Source: Candidatus Zixiibacteriota bacterium
GTDB lineage: Bacteria > Zixibacteria > MSB-5A5 > GN15 > FEB-12
Assembly (NCBI GenBank): GCA_022571985.1
Contig: JACZWU010000005.1
Span: 1-64,000, forward strand
Reading direction: 5' to 3'
DNA length: 64,000 nucleotides
Position 1 is the first letter of the stretch, and every line of letters starts with the position of its first letter. The translations under genes and the position numbers were made by a program. Shown piece after piece: positions 12,935-22,459 of this stretch. Below the pieces are notes generated by a model, which was given only the letters and a program-made list of their open reading frames with translations, made no database searches and had not been told where the DNA came from.

Positions 12935-14269
12935 ATGGCAAAAAACAAAAGCGCTAACGGACATAAACCAGAGACATTCCATATCCAGACATTTGGCTGT
13001 CAGATGAATCTGGCAGATTCTTCAACTCTGGCCTCAAATATGATTTCCAAAGGATTTAAGCGGGTAGATTCGCAAGAAGAGGCCGACCTGATTATACTCA
13101 ACACCTGCTCTGTCAGAGAAAAGGCAGAAAACAGGGTTTATGGCCGTCTGGGTGAGATATACAAATACAAAAAGCGCCGTCCTAACCTCAAAATAGCAGT
13201 AGTCGGCTGTATGGCCCAGAGGCTGGGCGAGAAGCTCAAAGAGCGAGTGCCTCATGTTGATTATGTCCTGGGTACAGATCGCCAGTTTGAACTGCCTGAT
13301 GTTTTAAACGGGATTGAAGGCACACAGCAAGTGATGACCGCTTTTGGGCATGAAAATCTGGATTTTATTACTCCCGTAAAAGAGACGCCGCATTCTGGAT
13401 TTATTACCATCACCAGGGGCTGCGATAATTATTGCACTTATTGCATAGTGCCTTATGTGAGAGGCAAAGAAGTCTGCCATTCTCCGGGATACATAATTGA
13501 AGCGGTTAAGAAGATGGTCGATGAAGGGGTAGTCGAAATTACACTTCTTGGACAAAACGTAAACAGTTACAAGAGCGGCGGAATGGACTTTCCGGAATTG
13601 CTTGAGCGTGTTGTGAATGAGGCGAAATTGCCGCGGCTGCGTTTTATGACATCACATCCTAAGGATTTATCGAAGCGGTTAGTTGACGCTATGGCAGATA
13701 CGCCGCAATTACTGGGGCACATTCATCTGCCCTTGCAGTCCGGCTCCAACCGGGTCTTGCAAAAGATGGGCAGAATTTATACTATTGAGCACTACCTCAA
13801 AATCATCGATTATATCAGAAAAAGAATCCCCGAAACTTCTATTACCACCGATTTAATTGTCGGTTTTCCGACCGAGACCGAGGCCGAGTTTGAGCAAACT
13901 CTGGATGCTGTCAGAAGAATTCGATATGACTCTGCCTTTATGTTCCGCTATTCTGTTCGTCCGGGAACAGTTGCAGCCAAATACAAGGACGACGTTCCCG
14001 AAGAAGAAAAAATTCGCAGATTAAATAAACTCATTAAGATTCAGCAGGAGATCGGGCACCAGGTCAACCAGCGTGAGGTCGGTAAAATCCGAACGGCGCT
14101 TGTAGAAGGCAAATCGCGCAGAGACGATCAAATCTCCAGAGCCAGAACCGAAGGAAATAAGATAGCGCTGATAGATACGGCGGATCTTAAAGTTGGCAGT
14201 ATTGTTTCAATAAATATTACTCGGGCCGACGCTTTCACCCTTCACGGAAACCTGTCTGTTTTGAACTGA
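12935..14269 (+). CDS. miaB: tRNA-2-methylthio-N6-dimethylallyladenosine synthase MiaB
   Basis: 444 residues, full length for the family. The N-terminal domain has its three cluster cysteines in FGCQMN, NTCSVRE and GCMAQR. The radical-SAM core has CDNYCTYC (CxxxCxxC, near residue 165), and a C-terminal TRAM domain binds tRNA. MiaB methylthiolates isopentenyl-A37 of tRNAs reading UNN codons, using SAM and two 4Fe-4S clusters. The next gene starts 1 base after its stop, so transcription continues into the signalling genes. The leader is AT-rich without a strong SD. Confidence 0.95.
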   Translation: MAKNKSANGHKPETFHIQTFGCQMNLADSSTLASNMISKGFKRVDSQEEADLIILNTCSVREKAENRVYGRLGEIYKYKKRRPNLKIAVVGCMAQRLGEKLKERVPHVDYVLGTDRQFELPDVLNGIEGTQQVMTAFGHENLDFITPVKETPHSGFITITRGCDNYCTYCIVPYVRGKEVCHSPGYIIEAVKKMVDEGVVEITLLGQNVNSYKSGGMDFPELLERVVNEAKLPRLRFMTSHPKDLSKRLVDAMADTPQLLGHIHLPLQSGSNRVLQKMGRIYTIEHYLKIIDYIRKRIPETSITTDLIVGFPTETEAEFEQTLDAVRRIRYDSAFMFRYSVRPGTVAAKYKDDVPEEEKIRRLNKLIKIQQEIGHQVNQREVGKIRTALVEGKSRRDDQISRARTEGNKIALIDTADLKVGSIVSINITRADAFTLHGNLSVLN

Positions 14270-14270
14270 A

Positions 14271-17186
14271 ATGTTAACCTCTGCACTTGTCATACTGTTT
14301 TCCTTCTTTTTGGCGATGGCAGCAATTGTAACGATCAGGCGTCTTAAGTTTTTCTCATCCCAGATTTCTGACGGGAATTACTCTTTCACATCCGGTTCAA
14401 TTATGGTCTTTTTCGCCACCCTCTGGATGGCGGTCAGGTCGCTTCCGGATTATTTCAGCTGGTTTGTAAATTCAGCCTATTTCATAATTGATATCAGCCA
14501 CCTGTTGCTGCTTCTGGCTGGCCTCTTCCTGATAACCAGAGGAGTTCTGCGACTGTTCCGCGGCTACAGTGAAAGAGAAGATGAAATAATATTCCGCGAA
14601 CAGAAATTGAGTCTTGCCCAAAATTTGCAAAACGACGCCCGCAGCCCGTATCAGTTTTTGGAGCTCTTAAGTCTGTCAATCAAAGAAATTGTGGCCACCT
14701 TTCCGCGCAGTGCCGGAGCCATATTCTTGACAGGTAAAAACCGCAATCAGCCCATACTGGCCACCTCGTTTGGTCTGTCATCAAAGGAGACGGCTGCCTT
14801 CGAATACCTGCCGGACAACGAAAACCTGATTAGCCAGGCGCTGATAACAGGCCAGCCGCTGGTCTCCACCAAGTTTGAAACCGAAGGTCAGCCTCTGCTG
14901 GCCGATTCCAGATTCAGGTCGATTTTATGTCTGCCGCTGATTTCCATAGATGAAAGAATCGGCGCCATCATCTTAATGTCTGAGACAGAAAAGCTTTTTA
15001 GTCCGGCTGATATCAAAGTTCTTGCTCCGGTAACAGAATGGCTTGCCGAGAAAATTAAATCAGCGCGTCTGTCTAAAGAACTGGCTAATCTTGGCAAAGC
15101 CAACGCGGCCCAGCAAACAAAAATGAACGACGCTGCCCGGCGACTGATAGAGATTTCAAGTCTGGGGCAGAGTGACGCTTTAAATAATTTCTGCAGCAGC
15201 TTAAAAGGCTTTGCAGGAAGTTTCTCGGCACACTTAGTGGCCATTCAAGACGGGAGGCTTGACTCCCTGGGTGGCAGCGAGCCGCTGGTTAATATTAACG
15301 AGCAATTTGCGGCAACCTTAGCCGAAGCCCTGCACAAAGGCAAACCTCTGGTTATAAATGAAGAATCCGAAGATGACCACGGCCGTGCCTATATTACAAC
15401 TTCGACTTTAGTTTATCCCCTGGGAGAGAGCCGGCCGGGGCATGGGCTGCTGCTCAGAAGAGAGTCTGAAGCTTACACACTCGATAATTTCCAGCTGAAA
15501 ATTTTGAATCTTTTTTCACGGCTGGCCATAATGGTCTTTGAGCGCCAGGAACAATCTGCCAGAAGCATCACTCAGCGGCGCGGCTTTGAAAAAATCATTC
15601 AGCTGTTGAGAATTAGTCCACAGCAGTCATTTGAAGAGAAGCCGGGGTTTTTGATGAACCATCTTTCATCAATACTTCCGGATTCAACTGTTGCTATGAC
15701 ATTTGCTAAAGATAGCGATAACGAACTGAAGCTGGTTGATTCCATTGGACTCAAGAGTAACGCGTCGAGAGATATCTCGCTTGCATCTGGCGCGGGCTTT
15801 GTAGGCAGGGTCTTTGAAAATATGTCCGGTGAAATAATACCGGACAGACAAAAGTACTCAGCTGTCGTAAGTGAATTAAGTGAAGACTGGCAGAAGTTGC
15901 TGTCAAACTTAGGTAGTCAGAGCAGCTTGCCTGAATTGACCATCGCAAGTCCTCTGATTGAAGCAGACAAAGTCTGCGGAGTTGTGGTTTTTTTCTTTTT
16001 TGAAGCAGGTAAGGCTGAGGCAAAAGAATGGGAAAGGCTGGTTACGCTGGGCACCGGACTATATTCTCTGAAGCTGTCAGTTAACAGCTATCTCTCAAAT
16101 CGAGGTGAACTGCAGGGGAGCCCGGCAGACTCGCCTCAAATGGAGCAGTTTACCAATAAGCTCAATAATTATCTCTCAGCCATAATGGGTAATGCCGAAA
16201 TAATTATTTCGGGGGGGAATCTCGACGATAAATCCCTTGAACAGATGCAGTCAATAGTAGATCAATCTGAGCTTGCCTCGGACTATATCTCAGGTTATAC
16301 AAACAGGCTTAGCAGCCCGGCAGAATCAGAAGCAGTTTCCATAAATGAGATTACCAGGCAGAAGCTCAAACTTTCTCATGTATCAGAGAATCTATACCTG
16401 ATAGCAGGTCATGCCAGAGAAATAGAATTAAAACTAAACAGTCTCAAATCAATCAGTCTTGGCAACAAAGAATTTGAAAGTTTGCTGACATCGGCTATCG
16501 CCAGATTCTCTTCGTTGACGCAGGATGATGATATAATTACGATATCTACCTATTCAGATAACAAATATGCTTATCTTGATATTTCCCGTCATAAACGGAA
16601 TTTCCCCCCGGTAGAGGCAGTTTCCGGTTTTGGCAATTACCAATTTCCGGAAGAAGTAAAAAAGAGCCGTCCTGATGATGTCTATCTTGAAAGAATCAGC
16701 AAAGATGACTGCCAGGTAGCCTTTGACCGCTTCAGCAGCTCGCCCTCGTACTTGTCATTCAAATTTCCGGTAAGGGAAAAGGTGCTGGCCGCTGACTCTG
16801 TCATTAGTGATGGTCAGGTCTCAAAAATTCTGGCGGTCGATGACCAGCCGGTGATTCTCGAGTTAATTTCAGCAATGTGCCAGTCATTAGGCTATGAAGT
16901 CACTACTGCTACGTCTGGTGAGCAGGCGCTGATGTTTGCCGAGAAAACCAGATTTGAGCTTATCCTGACCGATCTGTCGATGCCTTCAATGTCGGGGCTC
17001 GAACTGGCCAGACGGCTGCGCAAAACTCATCCAAATGTGCCAATTATCCTGGTCACTGGCTGGGAAGCTGGAATACCGGAGTCAGAGCTGCGTCAAGCCG
17101 GAATCTCCGAAGTCCTCTATAAACCGTTTCGGATAGAGCAGCTTACCAATCTGGTTAAAGCCTCTATGGCCGAAAAAACCGCATAA
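14271..17186 (+). CDS. Membrane GAF-domain pseudo-histidine kinase with C-terminal receiver domain
   Basis: 971 residues. About three N-terminal membrane helices (1-100) are followed by three GAF-like sensor domains (~125-260, 290-425, 440-600). Near residues 624-645 the sequence EQFTNKLNNYLSAIMGNAEI matches the HisKA motif of hybrid kinases, but the phospho-accepting His is replaced by Asn629. The ATPase region that follows is degraded: LLTSAIARFSSL resembles the N box, with no clear G1/G2 glycine loops. The C-terminal receiver (from ~850) looks complete: DDQ acidic pair, phospho-acceptor in LTDLSMP, Thr in LVTG, Lys in YKPF. It is likely an input or scaffold protein phosphorylated by another kinase. 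It lies 1 base after miaB and about 57 bases before the HDOD gene. Confidence 0.75.
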   Translation: MLTSALVILFSFFLAMAAIVTIRRLKFFSSQISDGNYSFTSGSIMVFFATLWMAVRSLPDYFSWFVNSAYFIIDISHLLLLLAGLFLITRGVLRLFRGYSEREDEIIFREQKLSLAQNLQNDARSPYQFLELLSLSIKEIVATFPRSAGAIFLTGKNRNQPILATSFGLSSKETAAFEYLPDNENLISQALITGQPLVSTKFETEGQPLLADSRFRSILCLPLISIDERIGAIILMSETEKLFSPADIKVLAPVTEWLAEKIKSARLSKELANLGKANAAQQTKMNDAARRLIEISSLGQSDALNNFCSSLKGFAGSFSAHLVAIQDGRLDSLGGSEPLVNINEQFAATLAEALHKGKPLVINEESEDDHGRAYITTSTLVYPLGESRPGHGLLLRRESEAYTLDNFQLKILNLFSRLAIMVFERQEQSARSITQRRGFEKIIQLLRISPQQSFEEKPGFLMNHLSSILPDSTVAMTFAKDSDNELKLVDSIGLKSNASRDISLASGAGFVGRVFENMSGEIIPDRQKYSAVVSELSEDWQKLLSNLGSQSSLPELTIASPLIEADKVCGVVVFFFFEAGKAEAKEWERLVTLGTGLYSLKLSVNSYLSNRGELQGSPADSPQMEQFTNKLNNYLSAIMGNAEIIISGGNLDDKSLEQMQSIVDQSELASDYISGYTNRLSSPAESEAVSINEITRQKLKLSHVSENLYLIAGHAREIELKLNSLKSISLGNKEFESLLTSAIARFSSLTQDDDIITISTYSDNKYAYLDISRHKRNFPPVEAVSGFGNYQFPEEVKKSRPDDVYLERISKDDCQVAFDRFSSSPSYLSFKFPVREKVLAADSVISDGQVSKILAVDDQPVILELISAMCQSLGYEVTTATSGEQALMFAEKTRFELILTDLSMPSMSGLELARRLRKTHPNVPIILVTGWEAGIPESELRQAGISEVLYKPFRIEQLTNLVKASMAEKTA

Positions 17187-17243
17187 AATCTGTTTATTTT
17201 CGTCCATTCTAAAGAAAAAGTCATTGATACCGACATTTTGGGC

Positions 17244-18596
17244 ATGGTTAAAAGTGTGTCAAATAAGCTCCGTGGCAAGATAATTGAACAAATAAAGAAT
17301 GACAGCAATCTGCTTTCTATGCCGCAATCTCTTTATCAGATATTGAACGAAGTAGACAAAGAGGATTTTTCTCCCCAGAAACTGGCAGAAATTATCAAAA
17401 CAGACCCTGCTTTGACCGCCCGGATTTTGAGTCTGGCAAATTCTACTTTTTACCAGAGATTTGCCAGGACTACAACAGTTAACCAGGCGGTATCCGTATT
17501 AGGAGTATCAACTGTCAAATGTCTGGCCCTGTCTACGACTGTATTGAAGCCGGAATTAATTGAAAAAAACTCCGGAATCAACCCGAAGGAATTTTTTACT
17601 TACGTTCTGCTAAATGCAGCTACTGCTGAGTGTTTGGCCAGAGAGCTGAAACTTAAGGCTTCGGAAGAAATGTTCATAATTGGACTGTTAAATGATATTG
17701 GTTTGATATTTTTGGTTCATCACTACCCCTCTGAATATCGCCAGGTTTTGTCATTAAGAGGCAAGGCAGACTCACTCCGTTCTGCAGAAATCGAGATACT
17801 GGGAATCGACCATTATGAAATAAGCCACCTTCTGGCCAGGAAATGGCGCCTTCCTGAAGAGATGGTTAATTCAATCGGTTGCCAGAATATTGAAAATTCG
17901 TCTGAAAAAGTCAAAAAGATGCAGGCAGCTATCAAGCTGGCCAGATTGATGAACCCGGAAAACTTCTCTGGATTTGACTTCCCCCTCGAAGACCGACTGA
18001 CCCAGGTCAACCAGGCTGCGGATAAACTCGCACTAACCACTGAACAGATGAATTCAGTTACCAGTAGACTGATGTCCAGTGCAATTGAAGCGGCTGAGCT
18101 CATGGGAGTTGATATAGGCAGTATAGAAGATCTTCTTGCAAAGGCCAATCAGGAAATCTGGAAAGCATATTTTACCATTGAGCAGCTATTCAGAATCCGG
18201 CAGGACTTAAATAGCAAGCTTCTCAAAGAAGAACATTACCGGGGCGCTCTGGAGGCAAGAAATGCTGCTATGGCAACATTGTTTCATTACGTAAATAATG
18301 CAATCACCGGCGTATATGGCCGTTCTCAACTGATGCGCCAGCGCCATCAAAGCGGCCAATCTGAAATTCTTCTGAAGAATCTCGATAAAGATCTTAACAT
18401 AATTGACAAGTCAATTCAGAAGATTGTTGCTGTCCTGGAGGAAGTCAAAGAGATATCTCATATCGGACAGGATAAGCTCGCCGGCTGTTCCGAAGCTATG
18501 AATTTAGATGATAGAATTCAAGACCGCATATCGAAAATGGACAAAGAGCAAAAGTGGTTTGTCGAGGCGAAAAAAGAAAAAGCAACTTCGGGCTGA
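17244..18596 (+). CDS. HDOD-domain signalling protein with C-terminal HisKA-like helix pair
   Basis: 450 residues from the ATG at 17244 (a TTG two codons earlier is possible). Residues ~15-250 are an HDOD domain (SMPQSLYQILNEVDKEDFSP, then KTDPALTARILSLANS), a non-catalytic HD-GYP relative used as a signalling output. Near residue 345, MATLFHYVNNAITGVYG resembles a HisKA dimerisation segment and does keep a His, but no ATPase domain follows. Together with the preceding pseudo-kinase, which lost its His but kept its receiver, this suggests a split, non-canonical signalling pair. Same-strand arrangement supports co-expression. Confidence 0.75.
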   Translation: MVKSVSNKLRGKIIEQIKNDSNLLSMPQSLYQILNEVDKEDFSPQKLAEIIKTDPALTARILSLANSTFYQRFARTTTVNQAVSVLGVSTVKCLALSTTVLKPELIEKNSGINPKEFFTYVLLNAATAECLARELKLKASEEMFIIGLLNDIGLIFLVHHYPSEYRQVLSLRGKADSLRSAEIEILGIDHYEISHLLARKWRLPEEMVNSIGCQNIENSSEKVKKMQAAIKLARLMNPENFSGFDFPLEDRLTQVNQAADKLALTTEQMNSVTSRLMSSAIEAAELMGVDIGSIEDLLAKANQEIWKAYFTIEQLFRIRQDLNSKLLKEEHYRGALEARNAAMATLFHYVNNAITGVYGRSQLMRQRHQSGQSEILLKNLDKDLNIIDKSIQKIVAVLEEVKEISHIGQDKLAGCSEAMNLDDRIQDRISKMDKEQKWFVEAKKEKATSG

Positions 18597-18635
18597 TATT
18601 TCCAAAAATTGCGCTAGTTCCTTTATTTCTATCAA

Positions 18636-18664
18636 TTGACGCTTGATGGATAATTGGGTATCTA
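18636..18664 (+). promoter_or_regulatory. Promoter of aroC
   Basis: TTGACG (18636-18641), 17 bases, TATCTA (18659-18664). The expected transcription start is only a few bases before the aroC ATG at 18675, so the mRNA would be almost leaderless. Confidence 0.6.
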
Positions 18665-18674
18665 ACAGAGTACT

Positions 18675-19874
18675 ATGTTACAATTTTTGACAGCGGGAGA
18701 GTCTCACGGTCCCCAATTGACCACTATTCTTGAGGGCTTCCCAGCCGGTTTTCCCATAGACATTGAACAAATCAATTTTCAATTAAGCCGCCGTCAGAAA
18801 GGCTACGGGCGCGGGGGCAGGATGAAGATTGAAAATGACCGGGCAAAAATTCTCTCAGGCGTTAGAAACGGCATTACCCTGGGAGGACCGATTACCCTGG
18901 TCATTGAAAATAAGGACTGGCCAAACTGGCAAAAGATAATGGACCCGATTGAGCCGATAGCCGAAGACCTTAATCTCAAAGAGAAACGCCTGGCCTACGA
19001 AACAACTGCTCCCCGTCCCGGGCATGCCGATCTTAGCGGCGCTATCAAATGGAATCAGCAGGATATGCGAAATGTACTGGAAAGAGCCTCAGCCAGAGAG
19101 ACGGCGGCACGCGTGGCAGTCTGCTCTATTCCCAGACAATTACTGGAAAAGTTCGGGGTGAAATTCGCTGCTCATGTTGTTCAGATTGCTGATGTAAAAC
19201 TTGAGGCCGGCTACGACATCTCTGACCTTGATAATATCATCGAAACAACTGAAAAATCAGAAGTTCGCTGCCTTGACCTTAAGACCGAAGAAAGAATGAT
19301 AGCGGCCATAAGAGCGGCCAAAAATTCCCGCGATTCTGTGGGAGGGGTAGCCGAGGTCATAATTCGCGGCCTGCCGGCAGGGTTGGGAAGTTTTTCTCAA
19401 TGGAACAATCGTCTCGACGCCGCACTGGCACAGGCCATGGTCTCAATTCAGTCAGTTAAAGGCGTAGAAATCGGACGTGGCTTTGAGAACGCCGGACTGC
19501 GCGGTTCCAAAGTTCACGACGAAATTTATTATGAGCCGGGCTCCGACCAAAAAAAGAAAGATTTTTATCGTAAAACAAATAATGCCGGCGGACTTGAAGG
19601 CGGTATTACTAACGGTGAAGATATAATAATCAGGATAGCTTCAAAGCCACTTTCAACCCTGAACCAGCCGCTTAAAACAGTCGACGTTAAGACTAAGCAG
19701 CAGGTTGAAGCAATGGTAGAGCGCACCGACAACTGTGTGGTGCCGGCTCTGTCCGTTATCTGCGAGGCCATGGCCGCCTATGTTATCTGCCGGGCGTTTT
19801 TAGAAAAATTCGGTTGTGATAATCTGGCCGAGATTGAACGAAATTTTGCCTCATATCTGGATTCTCCCCTCTAA
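18675..19874 (+). CDS. aroC: Chorismate synthase
   Basis: 399 residues, normal length. It converts 5-enolpyruvylshikimate-3-phosphate to chorismate with reduced FMN, the last common step of aromatic amino acid synthesis. The N-terminal signature GESHGPQ, the arginine-rich RRQKGYGRGGRMKIE and the RASARETAARVA segment are all present. The gene has its own promoter and a very short leader. Confidence 0.95.
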   Translation: MLQFLTAGESHGPQLTTILEGFPAGFPIDIEQINFQLSRRQKGYGRGGRMKIENDRAKILSGVRNGITLGGPITLVIENKDWPNWQKIMDPIEPIAEDLNLKEKRLAYETTAPRPGHADLSGAIKWNQQDMRNVLERASARETAARVAVCSIPRQLLEKFGVKFAAHVVQIADVKLEAGYDISDLDNIIETTEKSEVRCLDLKTEERMIAAIRAAKNSRDSVGGVAEVIIRGLPAGLGSFSQWNNRLDAALAQAMVSIQSVKGVEIGRGFENAGLRGSKVHDEIYYEPGSDQKKKDFYRKTNNAGGLEGGITNGEDIIIRIASKPLSTLNQPLKTVDVKTKQQVEAMVERTDNCVVPALSVICEAMAAYVICRAFLEKFGCDNLAEIERNFASYLDSPL

Positions 19875-19953
19875 GTTACAAAACTGAAACAATCAGCTTT
19901 CTTGCTCTGTCTGACAAATTTGTTTAGGTTTCTCAAAACAAAAGGAGAATCTA

Positions 19954-21447
19954 ATGAATTTCGAATGCACTCATGGCGAGCTTTATGATATCGATGTTGA
20001 CACTCTGGTAGTTTTTACTGCTTCCTACTCTAAACTAAGTAACAAACGACTCGTCGAGCTTGACCAGGTCACCAACGGCAGTTTAAAACTTCTCTTGTCG
20101 TCTAAAGAATTCACGGGCAATACCAATCAAACAGCGGTCTTGTATAAGCCCGAGGGCGTCACAGCTTCGCGGGTGCTTTTAATCGGGCTGGGCGATAAAA
20201 GAAAAATAAATCACGACAGTTTCAGAAAAGCTGCCGGTATATCTTCACGGCACAATGCGGTTACTAAAGAAAAATCACTGGGCTTTTATTTTGACGGTTT
20301 TTCCTCGCCCGAATTTTTTCAAGCCGCCGCCGAGGGATTCTTGCTGGGTGGTTTCAAGATGCTGGATTACAAAACGACCAGTGAGGCTAAGAAGAAATCG
20401 GCAGTTAATAGCTGTACTTTTGTAGTTACCGGAAAGAAAGACTTAAAGAAACTTGAAAAAGCAGTTACCAGAGGTCAGATAATCGCCGAAGGGCAGCTTT
20501 TAGCCAGACGACTCAGCTATACACCGGCCAATGATTTGACTCCCACTATACTTGCCCGGCACGCCGAAAAACTGGCCAAAGAACATAAAATCAAATGCAC
20601 GATTTTAGGAAAACCGGAAATCATAAAAGAGAGAATGGGTGCGCTGTTATCGGTTGCTCAAGGGTCAATTGAACCGCCCCGTTTTATAATTTTGGAATAC
20701 AAAGGCGGGTCAGCCAAAAAAGCTCCGATTGTTTTGGTTGGCAAAGGAGTAACTTTTGATTCCGGAGGCATATCAATTAAGCCCTCGCTAAATATGCACG
20801 AAATGAAACAGGACATGACCGGAGCGGCTGTGATGCTCTCGACAATTATCACTGCCGCCAGATTGAAACTTCCGCTTAATATAGTAACTTTGATTCCCTC
20901 CACTGAAAATATGCCATCAAGCAACGCCGTCAAACCGGGCGATATTATCACAACCCGCAAAGGGCTGACAGTAGAAATTATAAATACCGATGCCGAGGGC
21001 AGACTGATACTGGCTGATGCGTTAGACTATGCTACCAAGTATAAGCCTGAAGCAGTAATAGATATTGCAACTCTTACCGGTGCGGCTTTGTTTATTTTAG
21101 GCTACGCCGGAGTGCCGATTGTCTGCAATAATAGAAAATTAGCTAATGGTCTGCGCAAAGCTGCAGACTTAAGCGCCGAAAGAGTCTGGGAACTGCCCTT
21201 GTGGGATGATTTTCGCGAGGCTATGAAATCTCCGATTGCAGATTTATGGAATTCAGGCGGCCGGGCGGCGGCTACTTTGACAGCTGCAGCCTTTTTAGAA
21301 AACTTCATCGGCAATCACCCCTGGGCGCATATTGATATCGCTTATCTGGATGCCGAACCGAAGGGGAGCGAGTATACTCCCAAAGGTCCGACCGGTTTTG
21401 GAACCCGTCTATTGGTAGAAATGCTCAGCAACTGGCGCAGCAACTAA
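19954..21447 (+). CDS. pepA: Leucyl aminopeptidase, M17 family
   Basis: 497 residues with the N-terminal macro-like domain and the C-terminal catalytic domain. Metal and catalytic residues are visible in GKGVTFDSGGISIKPS, MKQDMTGAA and the M17 signature NTDAEGRL. It is a cytoplasmic two-metal enzyme that removes N-terminal residues during peptide turnover; some homologues also bind DNA. A good SD (AAAGGAGAA) lies 5 bases before the ATG. Confidence 0.95.
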   Translation: MNFECTHGELYDIDVDTLVVFTASYSKLSNKRLVELDQVTNGSLKLLLSSKEFTGNTNQTAVLYKPEGVTASRVLLIGLGDKRKINHDSFRKAAGISSRHNAVTKEKSLGFYFDGFSSPEFFQAAAEGFLLGGFKMLDYKTTSEAKKKSAVNSCTFVVTGKKDLKKLEKAVTRGQIIAEGQLLARRLSYTPANDLTPTILARHAEKLAKEHKIKCTILGKPEIIKERMGALLSVAQGSIEPPRFIILEYKGGSAKKAPIVLVGKGVTFDSGGISIKPSLNMHEMKQDMTGAAVMLSTIITAARLKLPLNIVTLIPSTENMPSSNAVKPGDIITTRKGLTVEIINTDAEGRLILADALDYATKYKPEAVIDIATLTGAALFILGYAGVPIVCNNRKLANGLRKAADLSAERVWELPLWDDFREAMKSPIADLWNSGGRAAATLTAAAFLENFIGNHPWAHIDIAYLDAEPKGSEYTPKGPTGFGTRLLVEMLSNWRSN

Positions 21448-21553
21448 AATCGTAAACTCAAGACTATCCTGACGAGTCAGTCGTGGAGATTCTATCGCTG
21501 AGGCAGACGAATCCTATAGCGCTTGATTGCTCAACTTGAAAACGAAAGAAAGT

Positions 21554-22381
21554 CTAAAGGTACTTAGCGCCATGCCCCGCTAAGTATTGTCTGTATATAG
21601 CGAAATACTCACGTATTTCAGCTTCAGTTAATACACGGCCATATGAAATAAGTTTCTCATTGAGCTTCCTTAACGGATAACGTGAGACACCACCAAAATG
21701 TTTGTAAAGTTCATACGCTAAAAAGTCTGCCACTTGAAAGGGAATCACACCTGATTTTTTGAGAAAACTAATTTGTTTAATTTTATAATTCTTTCTAAAC
21801 TGTTCGTTTGAAGCCAATAGACAGGTGTGCTTAAAGGCTGGCGAATTATTCTTTTGACCGTCTTCAAGTAAAACTGCTATTGGTTGCATGTTTTTTCTAT
21901 GCATAGACATTGCGCTTATACTTATTATAGACCAGTCTACACATAGACTATAGGGAGTCAAGGGTATGTCAGGATAATCCACTTTAACCTTATCAAAGAG
22001 TGGCCGTTTAATGACTGCTCCTATCCATGTTACAGATTCTTTTACTATTAGGTTGATAATCTTACTTATAAAAGATTCACGTTTTTCTATGTCCCAACCT
22101 TTGAATTGGCCTTGAAAATTGTTGAGCTCGTTGGCATGACAAGCAGTAATCTCATATTTTTTCAACAAAAGCTCCCATTGGATACTAATGGAAGACCATG
22201 AGGTCTCTCTGGCTAATCCACCTGACACAACTGTTATCTTAGCGTCATCATGGGTTCCGCTTTCGTCCAAATATGCTTGAAAAAACGCCACGCTATTAGA
22301 ATACTCATAAAGGTTTATTGATTTGTCAAAGGTAAAGCGATAATTTTCTTTAACTTCTAACACATAATCTAACCTTTGCAT
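21554..22381 (-). CDS. DUF3800 family protein
   Basis: 275 residues. The segment AYLDESGTHDD near residue 36 is the hallmark of DUF3800, a family with an RNase H-like fold that is common on mobile elements and near defence genes; its activity is not established here. Conserved acidic residues recur in VLLEDGQ and in the C-terminal VADFLAYELYKHF. The gene is AT-richer than its neighbours, stands alone between pepA (converging) and a minus-strand propeller gene, and has no partner gene, which suggests a horizontally acquired single-gene insertion. The residues before the DUF3800 core (1-32) may reflect an over-long start. Confidence 0.7.
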   Translation of the reverse strand: MQRLDYVLEVKENYRFTFDKSINLYEYSNSVAFFQAYLDESGTHDDAKITVVSGGLARETSWSSISIQWELLLKKYEITACHANELNNFQGQFKGWDIEKRESFISKIINLIVKESVTWIGAVIKRPLFDKVKVDYPDIPLTPYSLCVDWSIISISAMSMHRKNMQPIAVLLEDGQKNNSPAFKHTCLLASNEQFRKNYKIKQISFLKKSGVIPFQVADFLAYELYKHFGGVSRYPLRKLNEKLISYGRVLTEAEIREYFAIYRQYLAGHGAKYL

Positions 22382-22398
22382 TGAAGGTATACAATTGC

Positions 22399-22437
22399 AA
22401 AAAAAAACCTGACCGGTGAAGTGCCAGTCAGGCTTTC
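22399..22437 (-). terminator. Terminator of the TolB-like gene
   Basis: CCTGACCGG and CCAGTCAGG pair (one mismatch), followed on the minus strand by a long T run. It lies about 25 bases after the stop of the propeller gene. Confidence 0.85.
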
Positions 22438-22459
22438 TTAAGAAAAATCTATTTGAGAT

